Source: Deltaproteobacteria bacterium
GTDB lineage: Bacteria > Desulfobacterota > RBG-13-43-22
NCBI GenBank assembly: GCA_016219225.1
Contig: JACRBX010000156.1
Location: 1-34,567 of the forward strand
Length of the DNA stretch: 34,567 nucleotides
Reading direction: 5' to 3'
Positions within the stretch are counted from its first letter, which is position 1; each line of letters starts with the position of its first letter. The notes beneath the pieces are model-generated. The model saw nothing but the letters and a program-made list of their open reading frames with translations, searched no databases and had not been told where the DNA came from. The position numbers and the translations under genes were made by a program. Positions 1-7,200 of this stretch are shown here, piece after piece.

Positions 1-234
1 AGTCCTGAAGAGGTCTTCAGGATTATAGAGATCAAGACAGGAGAGACGATGGACATTGATGTCTTCGTCGAGCAGGGGGTCGGGAGGGCCGGAGACCACA
101 TCAACCTGATGGCCCAGGTCCTTCAAGGCCCGGCTCAAATTTTTCAGATAGACGCCCTGACCGCCGCAATGGGGATTACTCCGGTAGCTTAACAGACATA
201 TTCTCAGGGGGGCTTGATTAGCTCTCAGGTCCAT
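1..234 (-). CDS. Glycosyltransferase family 4 (GT-B), N-terminal part only
   Basis: An open frame runs from ATG at 234 to the window edge, giving 78 residues with no stop. After a short lead it reads RICLLSYRSNPHCGGQGVYL, the N-terminal Rossmann strand plus the Gly-rich GGQGVY loop of GT4-type glycosyltransferases. It continues with LSRALKDLGHQVDVVSGPP, the usual second helix and strand. GT4 enzymes transfer a sugar from a nucleotide-sugar donor, often onto cell-surface glycans or lipids. The donor-binding C-terminal half lies outside the window, so the substrate cannot be inferred. The ATG at 245 (minus strand) is out of frame and stops quickly, so 234 is the likely start. It points away from the rest of the window, so it belongs to another transcription unit. 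Confidence 0.82.
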   Translation of the reverse strand, partial: MDLRANQAPLRICLLSYRSNPHCGGQGVYLKNLSRALKDLGHQVDVVSGPPDPLLDEDINVHRLSCLDLYNPEDLFRT

Positions 235-447
235 AAGATCTCATGGTGACACGATGGTTATCTCCGGCCAATGGATTCGGCCTCCCCATCTACGGCCTTG
301 TTTCGGGTTTTTCCTTCCGAGCGACCGTTCGCTTTTTCGGGTTTTTACCATAGAGGGGCTTTGATGTCAATTTAAAAACACCAGGAAGGGCCTTGCCTTT
401 TATTTGATAAGAGCTTATTTTTAAAAATAAAACAAACAGGAGTTATT

Positions 448-1110
448 ATGCCGGAACGATCACGCCGAAAATTTTTAAAGGAAATATTTTTTAGCTTGGG
501 GGGGTTGGCCATAATGGCCGAGCCCCTGGTTTCCATTTGGGCCAGAGCCTGGGGGATAGTGAAGAAAAGACTTTTACCCAGGGGAACGCCCCGTGAAAGC
601 CTGATAAACGAAAACCCCAAAGATTTAGATGCCGGCCAACTGGAGTTGACTCCGATAAAAGACTTTGAAACCATGGGATTGTCCGATCATAAAGTGGATC
701 CGGATCATTGGACCCTCAAGGTGGAGGGGATGGTGCTGAACCCTTTAAGTCTTTCCTATGCCCGGATTAAGGCCCTTCCTGCCATAGAAAGAAAGGTTTT
801 AATGATCTGTCCGGGTTATTTTGCCAATCAGGGGTTGTGGAAAGGGGTCTCGATCCGGACCCTGCTCCAAAAAGCCAAGGCCAAACCCGGGGTAAATCAT
901 ATCACCATCAGCGGACCGGAAGGGGAGTACAGCAAACCGGAGCGATTTCCGATTCAAGATATTGTTTCCGATAAGGTTTTTCTGGCATACCAGGTCAATG
1001 GATCCGATTTGCCTCAAAAGCACGGATTTCCATTACGCCTGGTGGCTGAAGATTATTATGGCTCTTTCTGGGTTAAATATGTGGATTCCATTCGGGTGGA
1101 AAAGGTTTAA
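448..1110 (+). CDS. Tat-exported molybdopterin-binding oxidoreductase (sulfite oxidase/MsrP fold)
   Basis: A 220-residue protein. Residues 5-11 (SRRKFLK) form a consensus twin-arginine motif followed by a hydrophobic stretch, so it is probably exported folded with its cofactor. From about residue 85 it matches the SUOX/YedY molybdopterin domain: HWTLKVEGMV, then the Cys121-centred MICPGYFANQGLWKGV where the molybdenum-ligating cysteine is expected, and a C-terminal YYGSFWVKYVDSI. The domain is at the short end for the family, and no dimerisation domain, haem or membrane anchor follows. Relatives reduce methionine sulfoxide (MsrP) or oxidise sulfite; which applies cannot be told from sequence. 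An AGGAG ribosome site lies a few bases before ATG 448. It appears to be monocistronic, with 84 bp to the next gene. Confidence 0.85.
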   Translation: MPERSRRKFLKEIFFSLGGLAIMAEPLVSIWARAWGIVKKRLLPRGTPRESLINENPKDLDAGQLELTPIKDFETMGLSDHKVDPDHWTLKVEGMVLNPLSLSYARIKALPAIERKVLMICPGYFANQGLWKGVSIRTLLQKAKAKPGVNHITISGPEGEYSKPERFPIQDIVSDKVFLAYQVNGSDLPQKHGFPLRLVAEDYYGSFWVKYVDSIRVEKV

Positions 1111-1194
1111 TTCATAATTTCTTCATAAAGTCTCCATAATCTCCTCAGATTTTTTTATTATAATTTTCTTAAAATTTAAAAGGAGGATCACGTT

Positions 1195-1650
1195 ATGAAA
1201 AAATTTATTATGATGAGTATTATAGCTGTTACCCTGATTGCCTTTTATGGGTATAGTCAAGCCATGGGTGGCGGCAGGGGCGGCGGTGGTGGGGCCATGG
1301 GCGGATCTATGGGAGGTCATCCAGGGGCCGCCGTGGGGGGCACCGGAAGCATGACCGGGGGTATGACCGGCGGCAGCAATATGGGCCCGGGGATGGGTTC
1401 AGGTCCGGCCGGGACTATGGCCGAAATTCCCGGTATGTCCAACTGGGGGAGCAGCAGGGCCGGAAGCACCGGTTTTATGGGCACTGGGCCTGGAACAATG
1501 ACGGGCCCCACCCATCCGATGACCGGTGGACAGACCGGGACGACCGGTCAGGGCATGGGGACCGGCTTCCAGGGGCATAGCCATCAAGGTGAACCGGGAG
1601 GTACTGGCAGCCCGATGGGTCAGGAGCCCCAGTCAGGAATAACGAAATAA
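1195..1650 (+). CDS. Gly/Met-rich low-complexity secreted protein, function unknown
   Basis: A 151-residue protein. Residues 1-23 form a classical signal peptide (MKK, hydrophobic core, ending around SQA). The rest is dominated by Gly, Met, Thr, Ser and Pro in loose repeats such as GGMTGGSNMGPGMGSG and TGPGTMTGPTHPMTGG, with a few His and no Cys. There is an excellent ribosome site (AAAGGAGG) at about 1179-1186 and a strong terminator downstream, so it looks like a genuine, well-expressed monocistronic gene. The Met and His content could suit periplasmic copper binding, and a Cu-type ATPase lies 6 kb away, but this is inference. Low complexity makes any homology call unreliable. Confidence 0.6.
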   Translation: MKKFIMMSIIAVTLIAFYGYSQAMGGGRGGGGGAMGGSMGGHPGAAVGGTGSMTGGMTGGSNMGPGMGSGPAGTMAEIPGMSNWGSSRAGSTGFMGTGPGTMTGPTHPMTGGQTGTTGQGMGTGFQGHSHQGEPGGTGSPMGQEPQSGITK

Positions 1651-1740
1651 ATCTTTGATCCAATTCTTCCTTGAAGGCGGGAAGGGATATCGCCTTCCGC
1701 CTTTTAAGGAACCTTCCAAAAGTTTCTTTCCTTCCCAAAG

Positions 1741-1779
1741 GCAAGGGGAAACTCTAATCTGAGTTTCCCCTTGCTTTTT
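1741..1779 (+). terminator. Rho-independent terminator after the Gly/Met-rich gene
   Basis: A perfect 14-bp inverted repeat, GCAAGGGGAAACTC and GAGTTTCCCCTTGC, with a 6-nt loop is followed directly by five T residues. It lies about 90 bp after the stop at 1650. The only upstream gene on this strand is the secreted protein, so it isolates that gene from the kinase at 1857. Confidence 0.88.
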
Positions 1780-1856
1780 AAATTTTCCACTTTAATATTA
1801 TAAAAGATAGCTCTTGTTCACCGCAGAGACGCGAAGAACGCAGAAGGATATCTTAA

Positions 1857-2882
1857 ATGTCCGCCGAAAGAAAATGCCTCCTCACCCCGGGGGCCATACT
1901 CAATGATAAGTGGATGATTATGAACCTGGTGGGCAAGGGGGCTATGGGAGAGGTTTATCGGGCCCATCAGTTAAACTTGCAGCGGGATGTGGCCATAAAG
2001 ATCATATCCGCCGATTGGCTTCAGACGGCCGAAGATGAGGGCAAGGAGTCCGAAAATATTATTCAAAGGTTTCGTCGTGAATTTCAGGCCATGGCTCAGG
2101 TCCGACATCCGAATGTCTTACAAATATATGATTATGGGGCTTGCTCCAGCCCAAAAGAGGAAGGGCGTTTTGATATTGATTACATTGTCATGGAATATAT
2201 TCCCGGGGCCACCTTGCGGTTCACCCTGTCCGATGAAGGCTTCGAACCGGATGAAAAATTGATTAAGGATTGGATTCAGGAATATTTTTTGCCTGTTCTC
2301 GACGGCGTTCAAGCCCTGCACGCCCTGGGAATCGTCCACCGTGATCTGAAGCCTGAAAATATCCTCCTGGATGGGACCATCCCCAAGATTACCGATTTCG
2401 GGCTGGCCCGTTCCTCCCGTCTCAAACCCCTTACCCAGACCGTAGACTCCCAGGGGACATTAAATTATATGCCTCCTGAACAATTTGTTGATTTCAAAAG
2501 GGTAGATCAGCGGGGAGACCTCTTTTCTCTGGGACGGATTCTCTATGAAGCCATAACCGGAAAAATTTCTAAAGAGACCATTCCTTTCAAGACAGTAAAG
2601 CTGGCCAATCCGACCACCCCGTTTCTTCAAACCCTGGATCGTATTGTCCAATGGGCCACGGCTGAAGAACGGGAACAACGGCTGGATTCGGTTGAAAAAA
2701 TGCGCCAATTGCTTAAAGAAGCCATCCGGGAGTTCGAAGCGGAAAAAAACAAAATGAATATCCCGGCCTTGCCTGCACCCTATCCCAGGTGGGTCCATCC
2801 CAGATGGATCTGGGGTGGAATAGCCCTGACCGTAGCGGCTGTTTTAGGGATGACCCTTTGGCACCTGTTGGGGAATCCTTGA
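1857..2882 (+). CDS. Membrane-anchored Ser/Thr protein kinase (Hanks/PknB type)
   Basis: A 341-residue protein. The kinase domain spans about residues 19-290: glycine loop GKGAMGEVY (26-34), catalytic Lys48 in VAIKII, HRDLKPEN (161-168), DFG (180-182) and the activation-segment end YMPPEQF. All key catalytic residues are present, so it should be active. Residues 317-338 form one transmembrane helix almost at the C-terminus, with only a few residues after it, so the kinase domain is cytoplasmic and there is no extracellular PASTA-type sensor. The AAGGA ribosome site lies in a CGCAGAAGG-type dispersed-repeat motif (about 1822-1850). The next gene is a PP2C phosphatase, the usual partner of these kinases. 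Targets are not evident. Confidence 0.93.
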   Translation: MSAERKCLLTPGAILNDKWMIMNLVGKGAMGEVYRAHQLNLQRDVAIKIISADWLQTAEDEGKESENIIQRFRREFQAMAQVRHPNVLQIYDYGACSSPKEEGRFDIDYIVMEYIPGATLRFTLSDEGFEPDEKLIKDWIQEYFLPVLDGVQALHALGIVHRDLKPENILLDGTIPKITDFGLARSSRLKPLTQTVDSQGTLNYMPPEQFVDFKRVDQRGDLFSLGRILYEAITGKISKETIPFKTVKLANPTTPFLQTLDRIVQWATAEEREQRLDSVEKMRQLLKEAIREFEAEKNKMNIPALPAPYPRWVHPRWIWGGIALTVAAVLGMTLWHLLGNP

Positions 2883-2887
2883 TTGAG

Positions 2888-3012
2888 CTTAGTTCGAAAA
2901 TAGATTTTTGGCACGGATTTCACGGATTACACGGTTAAAGCCTTTGATTGGTCTATTTTCATGTTTCGTGGTGCCCCGCTCAGGGGGGTATGAGGGTTTA
3001 GATGGAAAACGG
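2888..3012 (+). repeat. REP-like dispersed element, copy A
   Basis: It begins with a TTAGTTCGAAAATAG box just after the kinase stop. It continues through a spacer holding the short tandem unit CACGGATTTCACGGATTACACGG. It ends with CTATTTTCATGTTTCGTGGTG, an imperfect CCCC/GGGG hairpin, then GGGTTTAG and ATGGAAAAC. The same ordered modules recur at 3717-3821 and 17851-17950. The 3' end lies directly before the phosphatase start codon and adds a spurious 35-codon N-terminal extension to that frame. Confidence 0.6.
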
Positions 3013-3720
3013 ATGGAAACTTACGCCATAACCCACCGGGGGTTGAAACGGAAAGAGAACCAGGATCGGTTTTTTATCCGGGAATGGGATGATCAGACCA
3101 TCCTTGTGGCCGTGGCCGACGGGATGGGGGGAGAGGCCGGTGGGGGGCTGGCTGCACAGATATCCATAGAAGCTGTCAAAGAGTTTACCCCTGACCCGGC
3201 CGCCCCGGAAGCTTTCTTAAAAAAAGCATTCCAGACCGCGGCCCTAAGAATCCATGAGGAAGTCCGAAAGGATTTCCGGTTAGACGGAATGGGTACGACC
3301 TTGACCGGGGCCTGCATAAAAAACGGGATGACTTTCTGGGCCCATGTGGGCGACAGCCGGCTTTACCTTTTCCGGGAGGGAGATTTGACCCAGATAACGG
3401 AAGACCATACATTCGTCAATAGCCTCGTAAAAGACGGAGTTATCACCAGAGAGGAGGCCGAAAGGCATCCCATGCAAAATATCCTGCTCCACTGCGTCGG
3501 TTGCGAGCCTATGGAGGTAAGCTCCGGCCGGTTCGAGGTTTTCAAAGGGGACCTGATCCTTCTTTCCACCGACGGACTGCATCACGAGGTCCTGGAGAAA
3601 AAGATAAGCTCCATCCTGGCCGGGGAAACCGGCATCAAGGAGAAATTTGAAAGACTTCTTAAGGCTGCTTTGGAGGCCGGCGGCCGGGATAATATTACCC
3701 TGGCGGGGGTGAGGGTTTAG
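3013..3720 (+). CDS. PP2C-family Ser/Thr protein phosphatase
   Basis: A 235-residue single-domain PPM/PP2C phosphatase, the family's usual bacterial length. Motifs in order are ITHRGLKRKENQDRF (N-terminal metal and phosphate site), VADGMGGEAGG, GMGTTLTG, HVGDSRLYL, LLSTDGLHHEV and GGRDNITL. These supply the Asp residues for the binuclear Mn/Mg centre. ATG 3013 (METYAITHRG) is preferred: an in-frame upstream start at 2908 would add residues encoded by the REP-like element that match nothing in the family. It presumably reverses phosphorylation by the upstream kinase. The stop codon TAG at 3718-3720 is itself part of the next REP-like copy. Confidence 0.93.
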   Translation: METYAITHRGLKRKENQDRFFIREWDDQTILVAVADGMGGEAGGGLAAQISIEAVKEFTPDPAAPEAFLKKAFQTAALRIHEEVRKDFRLDGMGTTLTGACIKNGMTFWAHVGDSRLYLFREGDLTQITEDHTFVNSLVKDGVITREEAERHPMQNILLHCVGCEPMEVSSGRFEVFKGDLILLSTDGLHHEVLEKKISSILAGETGIKEKFERLLKAALEAGGRDNITLAGVRV

Positions 3721-3821
3721 TTCGAAAATAGAGTTCGGAGTTTAGAGTTCGGAGTTCGGAGTAAACCATTTTCATGCTTCGTGGTGACCCAATGGGGCAT
3801 GGGGGTTTAGTATGAAAATAG
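3717..3821 (+). repeat. REP-like dispersed element, copy B
   Basis: Its first box, TTAGTTCGAAAATAG, contains the phosphatase stop codon. The spacer is a run of GAGTTCGGAGTT-type units. The 3' module reads CATTTTCATGCTTCGTGGTG, then CCCAATGGGGCATGGGGG, then GTTTAGTATGAAAATAG. ATTTTCAT and ATGAAAAT form an outer inverted repeat, and CATGC with GCATG an inner one. This is the clearest of the three copies. Confidence 0.65.
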
Positions 3822-3846
3822 GGGTCGGGGGTCAGTTGAAGAGAAA

Positions 3847-3902
3847 GTTGCAAGTTTCAAGTTTCAAGTTGCAAGGGGAAGAACCTTGAACCTTGTACCT
3901 TG
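3847..3902. repeat. Short tandem heptamers arranged as an inverted repeat
   Basis: GTTGCAAGTTTCAAGTTTCAAG-type units (a CAAGTTT heptamer) are followed after a short spacer by ACCTTGAACCTTGTACCTTG units. The two blocks are roughly complementary, so the region can fold back. It lies in the gap between the phosphatase and the thiol protein. It has no spacer or leader structure and is not CRISPR. Confidence 0.55.
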
Positions 3903-3952
3903 CCCATCGTCAATGGTCTGCCCTTTATCCTTCTCGGAAGGGGGGAGAGGGG

Positions 3953-4495
3953 ATGAAGGTCCAACAGAAAGGAAAACGAAGTGTCATGATGGGAGTGAAT
4001 CTATTCGTCAGGGGAATGGCCGTGCTGGTTTGGTTGGCACTGGCTTCCCCTGTGCCGGCTCAAACCGGTTCCCTTAAACCCGAAGACCTTTGCCTCGGCG
4101 GAAAACCCGGTGCACCTATCCGGGTGGAAGTCTTTTCCGATTATCAATGCCCTTCTTGCCGGGGGTTTTATCTCGAAACCATCCGGCCGCTGTTGAAAGA
4201 GTATGGGCAGGATAACAAGGTTTGCGTTATTTATTATGAGTTTCCTCTGAACAGCCACAAATTTGCCTTCGAGGCCTCCCGGTATGCCGTGGCCGCAGGC
4301 CGTCTGGGGAAGGATCAAAGGCTGCGGGTCATGGAAGCCCTCTATGAAAATCAATCCAGGTGGGCAGCCGACGGGAAGATTGAAGCCGTGGTGGATGGCG
4401 TACTATCAGCGGAGGAAATGGATAAGGTCAGGAAGTCCCTCAAGGATCCATCCATAGATCAACCCATCCACCAGGATATAAAACTGGCCAACTAA
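3953..4495 (+). CDS. DsbA-like thioredoxin-fold protein, cut by an in-frame TAA
   Basis: 180 residues to the TAA at 4493-4495. A signal peptide (hydrophobic MAVLVWLALASPVPAQ) is followed by VEVFSDYQCPSCRGFY, the thioredoxin-fold active site with a CPSC motif (Cys66/Cys69 from this start), and the helical DsbA insertion. The protein should act as a periplasmic disulfide oxidase or isomerase. The cis-Pro loop, obligatory in the fold, is missing from this part. It is encoded in the same frame immediately after the TAA (see next feature). The start is uncertain: ATG 3953 follows a GGGGAGAGGGG tract, ATG 3986 sits right before the signal peptide, and an earlier in-frame ATG at 3893 lies in repeat sequence. 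The truncated product is unlikely to fold normally unless the stop is read through or is a sequence error. Confidence 0.7.
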   Translation: MKVQQKGKRSVMMGVNLFVRGMAVLVWLALASPVPAQTGSLKPEDLCLGGKPGAPIRVEVFSDYQCPSCRGFYLETIRPLLKEYGQDNKVCVIYYEFPLNSHKFAFEASRYAVAAGRLGKDQRLRVMEALYENQSRWAADGKIEAVVDGVLSAEEMDKVRKSLKDPSIDQPIHQDIKLAN

Positions 4496-4621
4496 CGTCG
4501 GGTAAATTCAACACCGACCTTTTTTATTTATGCCAACGGTCGGGAGCAGAAGGTTGTGGGGAAAATCTCCTACCCCGTCCTTAAGGATTATCTGAACCGG
4601 ATGCTAAAGGGGATGAAATGA
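4496..4621 (+). pseudogene. C-terminal remainder of the DsbA-like protein, in frame after TAA
   Basis: Continuing in the same frame past the TAA gives RRVNSTPTFFIYANG and then EQKVVGKISYPVLKDYLNRM, ending at TGA 4619-4621. STPTFF is the cis-proline loop and closing strands of the thioredoxin fold, exactly what the upstream part lacks. The terminal TGA overlaps the ATG of the next gene (ATGA at 4618-4621), the normal spacing for a coupled operon. The original gene therefore ran from about 3953 to 4621, and one sense codon became TAA by point mutation or sequencing error. No frameshift is needed. Confidence 0.8.
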
Positions 4622-5055
4622 TCTATCGCATCCTGCATTGGGCCTGTCGAATTTTCCTGGGTGGGATCTTTTTATATTCCGGCTTCACCAAATTAGAAAA
4701 TTCCCTGCAGTTTGCCGCCGCTGTCGAAGGATACCAATTGTTATCCCCTGGTTTAGTCCTTTGGGTCGTAAAGATACTTCCCTGGCTGGAGATCGTCTTA
4801 GGGGGAGTCCTGCTGCTGGGCTTCAAGATCCGGTATACGGCCGCTCTGGCCGCTTCGCTGCTTCTCTTTTTCACCCTTATCATGTTGGCAACTTACCTTC
4901 AGGGCATCGAAACCGACTGCGGTTGCTTCGGAGTAGGCGAGCGGATTTCACCTTTAACCCTGGTCCGGGATGCCCTTTTCATCCTGCCGGCCCTGTCCCT
5001 GGTTGTCCTGCCCTGGTGGGAACGCAACATCGGGAGATCAAACAGGAAAACCTGA
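4618..5055 (+). CDS. MauE/DoxX-family integral membrane protein
   Basis: 145 residues with four hydrophobic helices (about residues 7-25, 45-67, 73-92 and 111-130). The N-terminal RIFLGGIFLYSGFTKL is characteristic of DoxX/MauE proteins. The loop motif TDCGCFG (about 100-106) is the conserved cysteine pair of the MauE group, members of which are thought to help electron or thiol transfer to periplasmic proteins. Its overlap with the DsbA-like gene supports a shared role in periplasmic disulfide chemistry. It is followed within 2 bp by the response regulator, so it may be co-transcribed with the two-component system. Confidence 0.8.
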   Translation: MIYRILHWACRIFLGGIFLYSGFTKLENSLQFAAAVEGYQLLSPGLVLWVVKILPWLEIVLGGVLLLGFKIRYTAALAASLLLFFTLIMLATYLQGIETDCGCFGVGERISPLTLVRDALFILPALSLVVLPWWERNIGRSNRKT

Positions 5056-5057
5056 TT

Positions 5058-5759
5058 ATGATGGATCAAAAAGTCCTGGTCATTGAAGATGAGGAAAAAA
5101 TTTCCGGGATCGTCAAAGCCTATCTGGAACGGGAAGGTTTTACTGTGACCCTGGCCGATAACGGGGAGAAGGCCCTTCAACTGGTCAAAAGGGCCTATGA
5201 CCTGATCATTCTGGATTTAATGCTTCCGGATATGGAAGGGGAAACCTTGTGTGCCCGGATAAGGGAATATTCCGATGTGCCGATCATCATGCTCACGGCT
5301 AAAAGCTCGGAAGATGAACGGGTGAGGGGTCTGGGTCTGGGGGCCGACGATTATGTGATTAAACCCTTCAGCCCGAGGGAACTGGTGGCCCGGGTGAAGG
5401 CCCATTTGAGGCGGTCCCAGAAAAAAGAAAACCGGGTTTTGTCTTTTAATCGGGGTCTTCTCAAAATAGATACTCTGGCTATGGAAGTTCGAAAAGGAGA
5501 CCGGTCCATACCCTTTACGGCCACCGAATTTAAAATCCTGCTTTATCTGGCCCAAAAAGACCAGGTGGTGATCAACAGGACTCAGATCGTAAACAAGGTC
5601 CTGGGATATGCGTTCGAGGGATACGATAGGGTCATTGACGCCCACATAAAAAATATCAGGCATAAAATCGAGGAAAATCCCCAGAGCCCTTTCTTTATCA
5701 AGACCGTTTACGGGGCCGGATATAAATTTATCGGCCGGCCGGATGATCAAGGGGCCTGA
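5058..5759 (+). CDS. OmpR/PhoB-family DNA-binding response regulator
   Basis: 233 residues. The receiver domain (1-120) has the acidic pair in VIEDEE, phospho-acceptor Asp53 in LIILDLMLPD, Thr/Lys switch residues in MLTAKSS and DDYVIKPFSP. The winged-helix effector domain (about 135-230) ends DAHIKNIRHKIEENP and VYGAGYKF, typical of OmpR/PhoB. The frame is open far upstream (from 4638), but that stretch overlaps MauE in another frame and has no homology, so ATG 5058 (or 5061) is the start. TGA overlaps the sensor kinase ATG. It probably controls a periplasmic stress or metal response; the adjacent copper-type ATPase is the obvious candidate target. Confidence 0.93.
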   Translation: MMDQKVLVIEDEEKISGIVKAYLEREGFTVTLADNGEKALQLVKRAYDLIILDLMLPDMEGETLCARIREYSDVPIIMLTAKSSEDERVRGLGLGADDYVIKPFSPRELVARVKAHLRRSQKKENRVLSFNRGLLKIDTLAMEVRKGDRSIPFTATEFKILLYLAQKDQVVINRTQIVNKVLGYAFEGYDRVIDAHIKNIRHKIEENPQSPFFIKTVYGAGYKFIGRPDDQGA

Positions 5760-7165
5760 TGAAAAACAAACTCTTCAGGGCCTTTCTGGTCGTCATTCTG
5801 ACCGCCCTGTTATCCAGCTTTGTTTTTCAATGGCTTATTATTAAAGACTTTGACAATTATGCCGCCGGAGTAAAAGAAGAGGAGTTTCGCTGGATCCGAG
5901 CTTCCCTGGAGAGCAGTTTTCTGGACGGTCAATGGGACAAACGGGCCTTATCGGAATCCATTCATTGGGCCATGATGTTGGGACTGGATATGAAGGTCCT
6001 TAATGTTCAAGGTCAGAAAATGTTGACCTCCCAGGAAGCCCTGGATGCCCTCTCGGAAAGCATGAAGCACCAAATGGCCGACCTCTTCCTTCTTCCTCTC
6101 ACCGGCGGGCCATACGATCAATATCCACTCTATTCGCATCGCCAAAGGATCGGGACTCTTTTATTCCGCCCCCTTCTCAAGAAAGAATTAAAAGAAAAGG
6201 AGACCATATTTAAAAACCGGGCCAATAATTTTCTGTATGTGTCTTTGTTGATCACCGGTTTAGGGGCTTTGCTTCTGGCCCTGATCTTCAGCCGGTATCT
6301 CTCCAGGCCTTTGACCAACTTAAATAAGGCGGCCCAAAAAATTGCTGCCGGAGAGTTTGATGTTCGCATTCCTTTAAAAGCCGCTGTAAGACCTCAAAAA
6401 GTTATGCGAAAAAAAAATGAAAAAAGCCCGGAACCTGATGAGATAGCCAGGCTTTCAAAAACCTTTAATTTCATGGCCGCTTCCCTGCAAAAGGAAGAGG
6501 AACTGAGGAAGCACCTTTTATCCAATATCCATCATGAATTGAGGACCCCGTTGACGATCATGAAAACCCATATTGAGGCCATGATGGACGGGGTTTTAAC
6601 CGATCAGGAAAAGGGATTGGAGGTCATCAGAAGCGAGACGGAAAAATTAATCAGACTGGTTAAAGGGATTGAGGATATTACCCTGGCCGAAGCGAGTTTT
6701 TTCAAAAAGGTCAAAGGAACGGAAATTAATCTTAAAGAGTTTATTTCCGGGCTGATAAACGGGCTGGTGGCCATGGCTCAGGGAAGGGGACTCTCCATAG
6801 GAGTGGTTAATGATGCGGACCTGATTGTCAATACCGATGTGGAGAAGCTGGAAATCGTTTTACAGAATATCCTCTCTAACGCCCTGAAGTTTACCGAGCG
6901 AGGGGGGATCGGGATAGATTTCGGAAAGAAAGGGAAATCCTTTTTTATTGCAATCAAAGATTCGGGCAAAGGGATCCCTCCGGATAAAATGCTATTGATC
7001 TTTAACCGCTTTTATCAAATACAGCCCTCCGACCCTTTGGGGTTGGGAATGGGGTTGGCCATCGCAAAAGAATTGGTCAACGCCCTGGGGGGAACCATCG
7101 AAGTGGAAAGCCGGGAAGGCCAAGGAACAACCTTCACAATAATTCTTCCGGCCACCATGGAATGA
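5759..7165 (+). CDS. Sensor histidine kinase (HAMP, HisKA, HATPase_c)
   Basis: 468 residues. TM1 is at about 8-27, an extracytoplasmic sensor loop of about 130 residues follows, and TM2 is at about 158-178. HAMP (about 179-245) carries a basic/acidic insertion around 210-228 (RPQKVMRKKNEKSPEPDE). The dimerisation helix has the phospho-accepting His259 in HHELRTP. The ATPase domain has the N box (NILSNALKF, 370-378), G1 (DSGKGIPP, 401-408) and G2 (GLGMGLAIAKEL). The sensor loop lacks Cys and has few His, giving no metal-ligand signature. It is the partner of the overlapping response regulator and broadly BaeS-like. The copper-ATPase gene starts 35 bp after its stop. Confidence 0.93.
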   Translation: MKNKLFRAFLVVILTALLSSFVFQWLIIKDFDNYAAGVKEEEFRWIRASLESSFLDGQWDKRALSESIHWAMMLGLDMKVLNVQGQKMLTSQEALDALSESMKHQMADLFLLPLTGGPYDQYPLYSHRQRIGTLLFRPLLKKELKEKETIFKNRANNFLYVSLLITGLGALLLALIFSRYLSRPLTNLNKAAQKIAAGEFDVRIPLKAAVRPQKVMRKKNEKSPEPDEIARLSKTFNFMAASLQKEEELRKHLLSNIHHELRTPLTIMKTHIEAMMDGVLTDQEKGLEVIRSETEKLIRLVKGIEDITLAEASFFKKVKGTEINLKEFISGLINGLVAMAQGRGLSIGVVNDADLIVNTDVEKLEIVLQNILSNALKFTERGGIGIDFGKKGKSFFIAIKDSGKGIPPDKMLLIFNRFYQIQPSDPLGLGMGLAIAKELVNALGGTIEVESREGQGTTFTIILPATME

Positions 7166-7200
7166 TGTATAGACTGACCTTTTCCCCGCGGAGGTGAACT

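Noticed and set aside
2908..3012. Upstream in-frame start that lengthens the PP2C phosphatase by 35 residues
   Set aside because: The extra residues are encoded by the REP-like element, match no family member, and ATG 3013 begins exactly at the conserved N-terminus.
3847..3902. CRISPR array
   Set aside because: Units are 7 bp with no spacers, leader or cas genes.
4493..4495. Treating the TAA in the DsbA-like gene as a recoded amino-acid codon
   Set aside because: TAA is not used for selenocysteine or pyrrolysine, and the position is not a Cys column in the family.
4638..5057. Long upstream extension of the response regulator frame
   Set aside because: It overlaps MauE in another frame, has no receiver-like sequence, and ATG 5058 starts the receiver domain directly.
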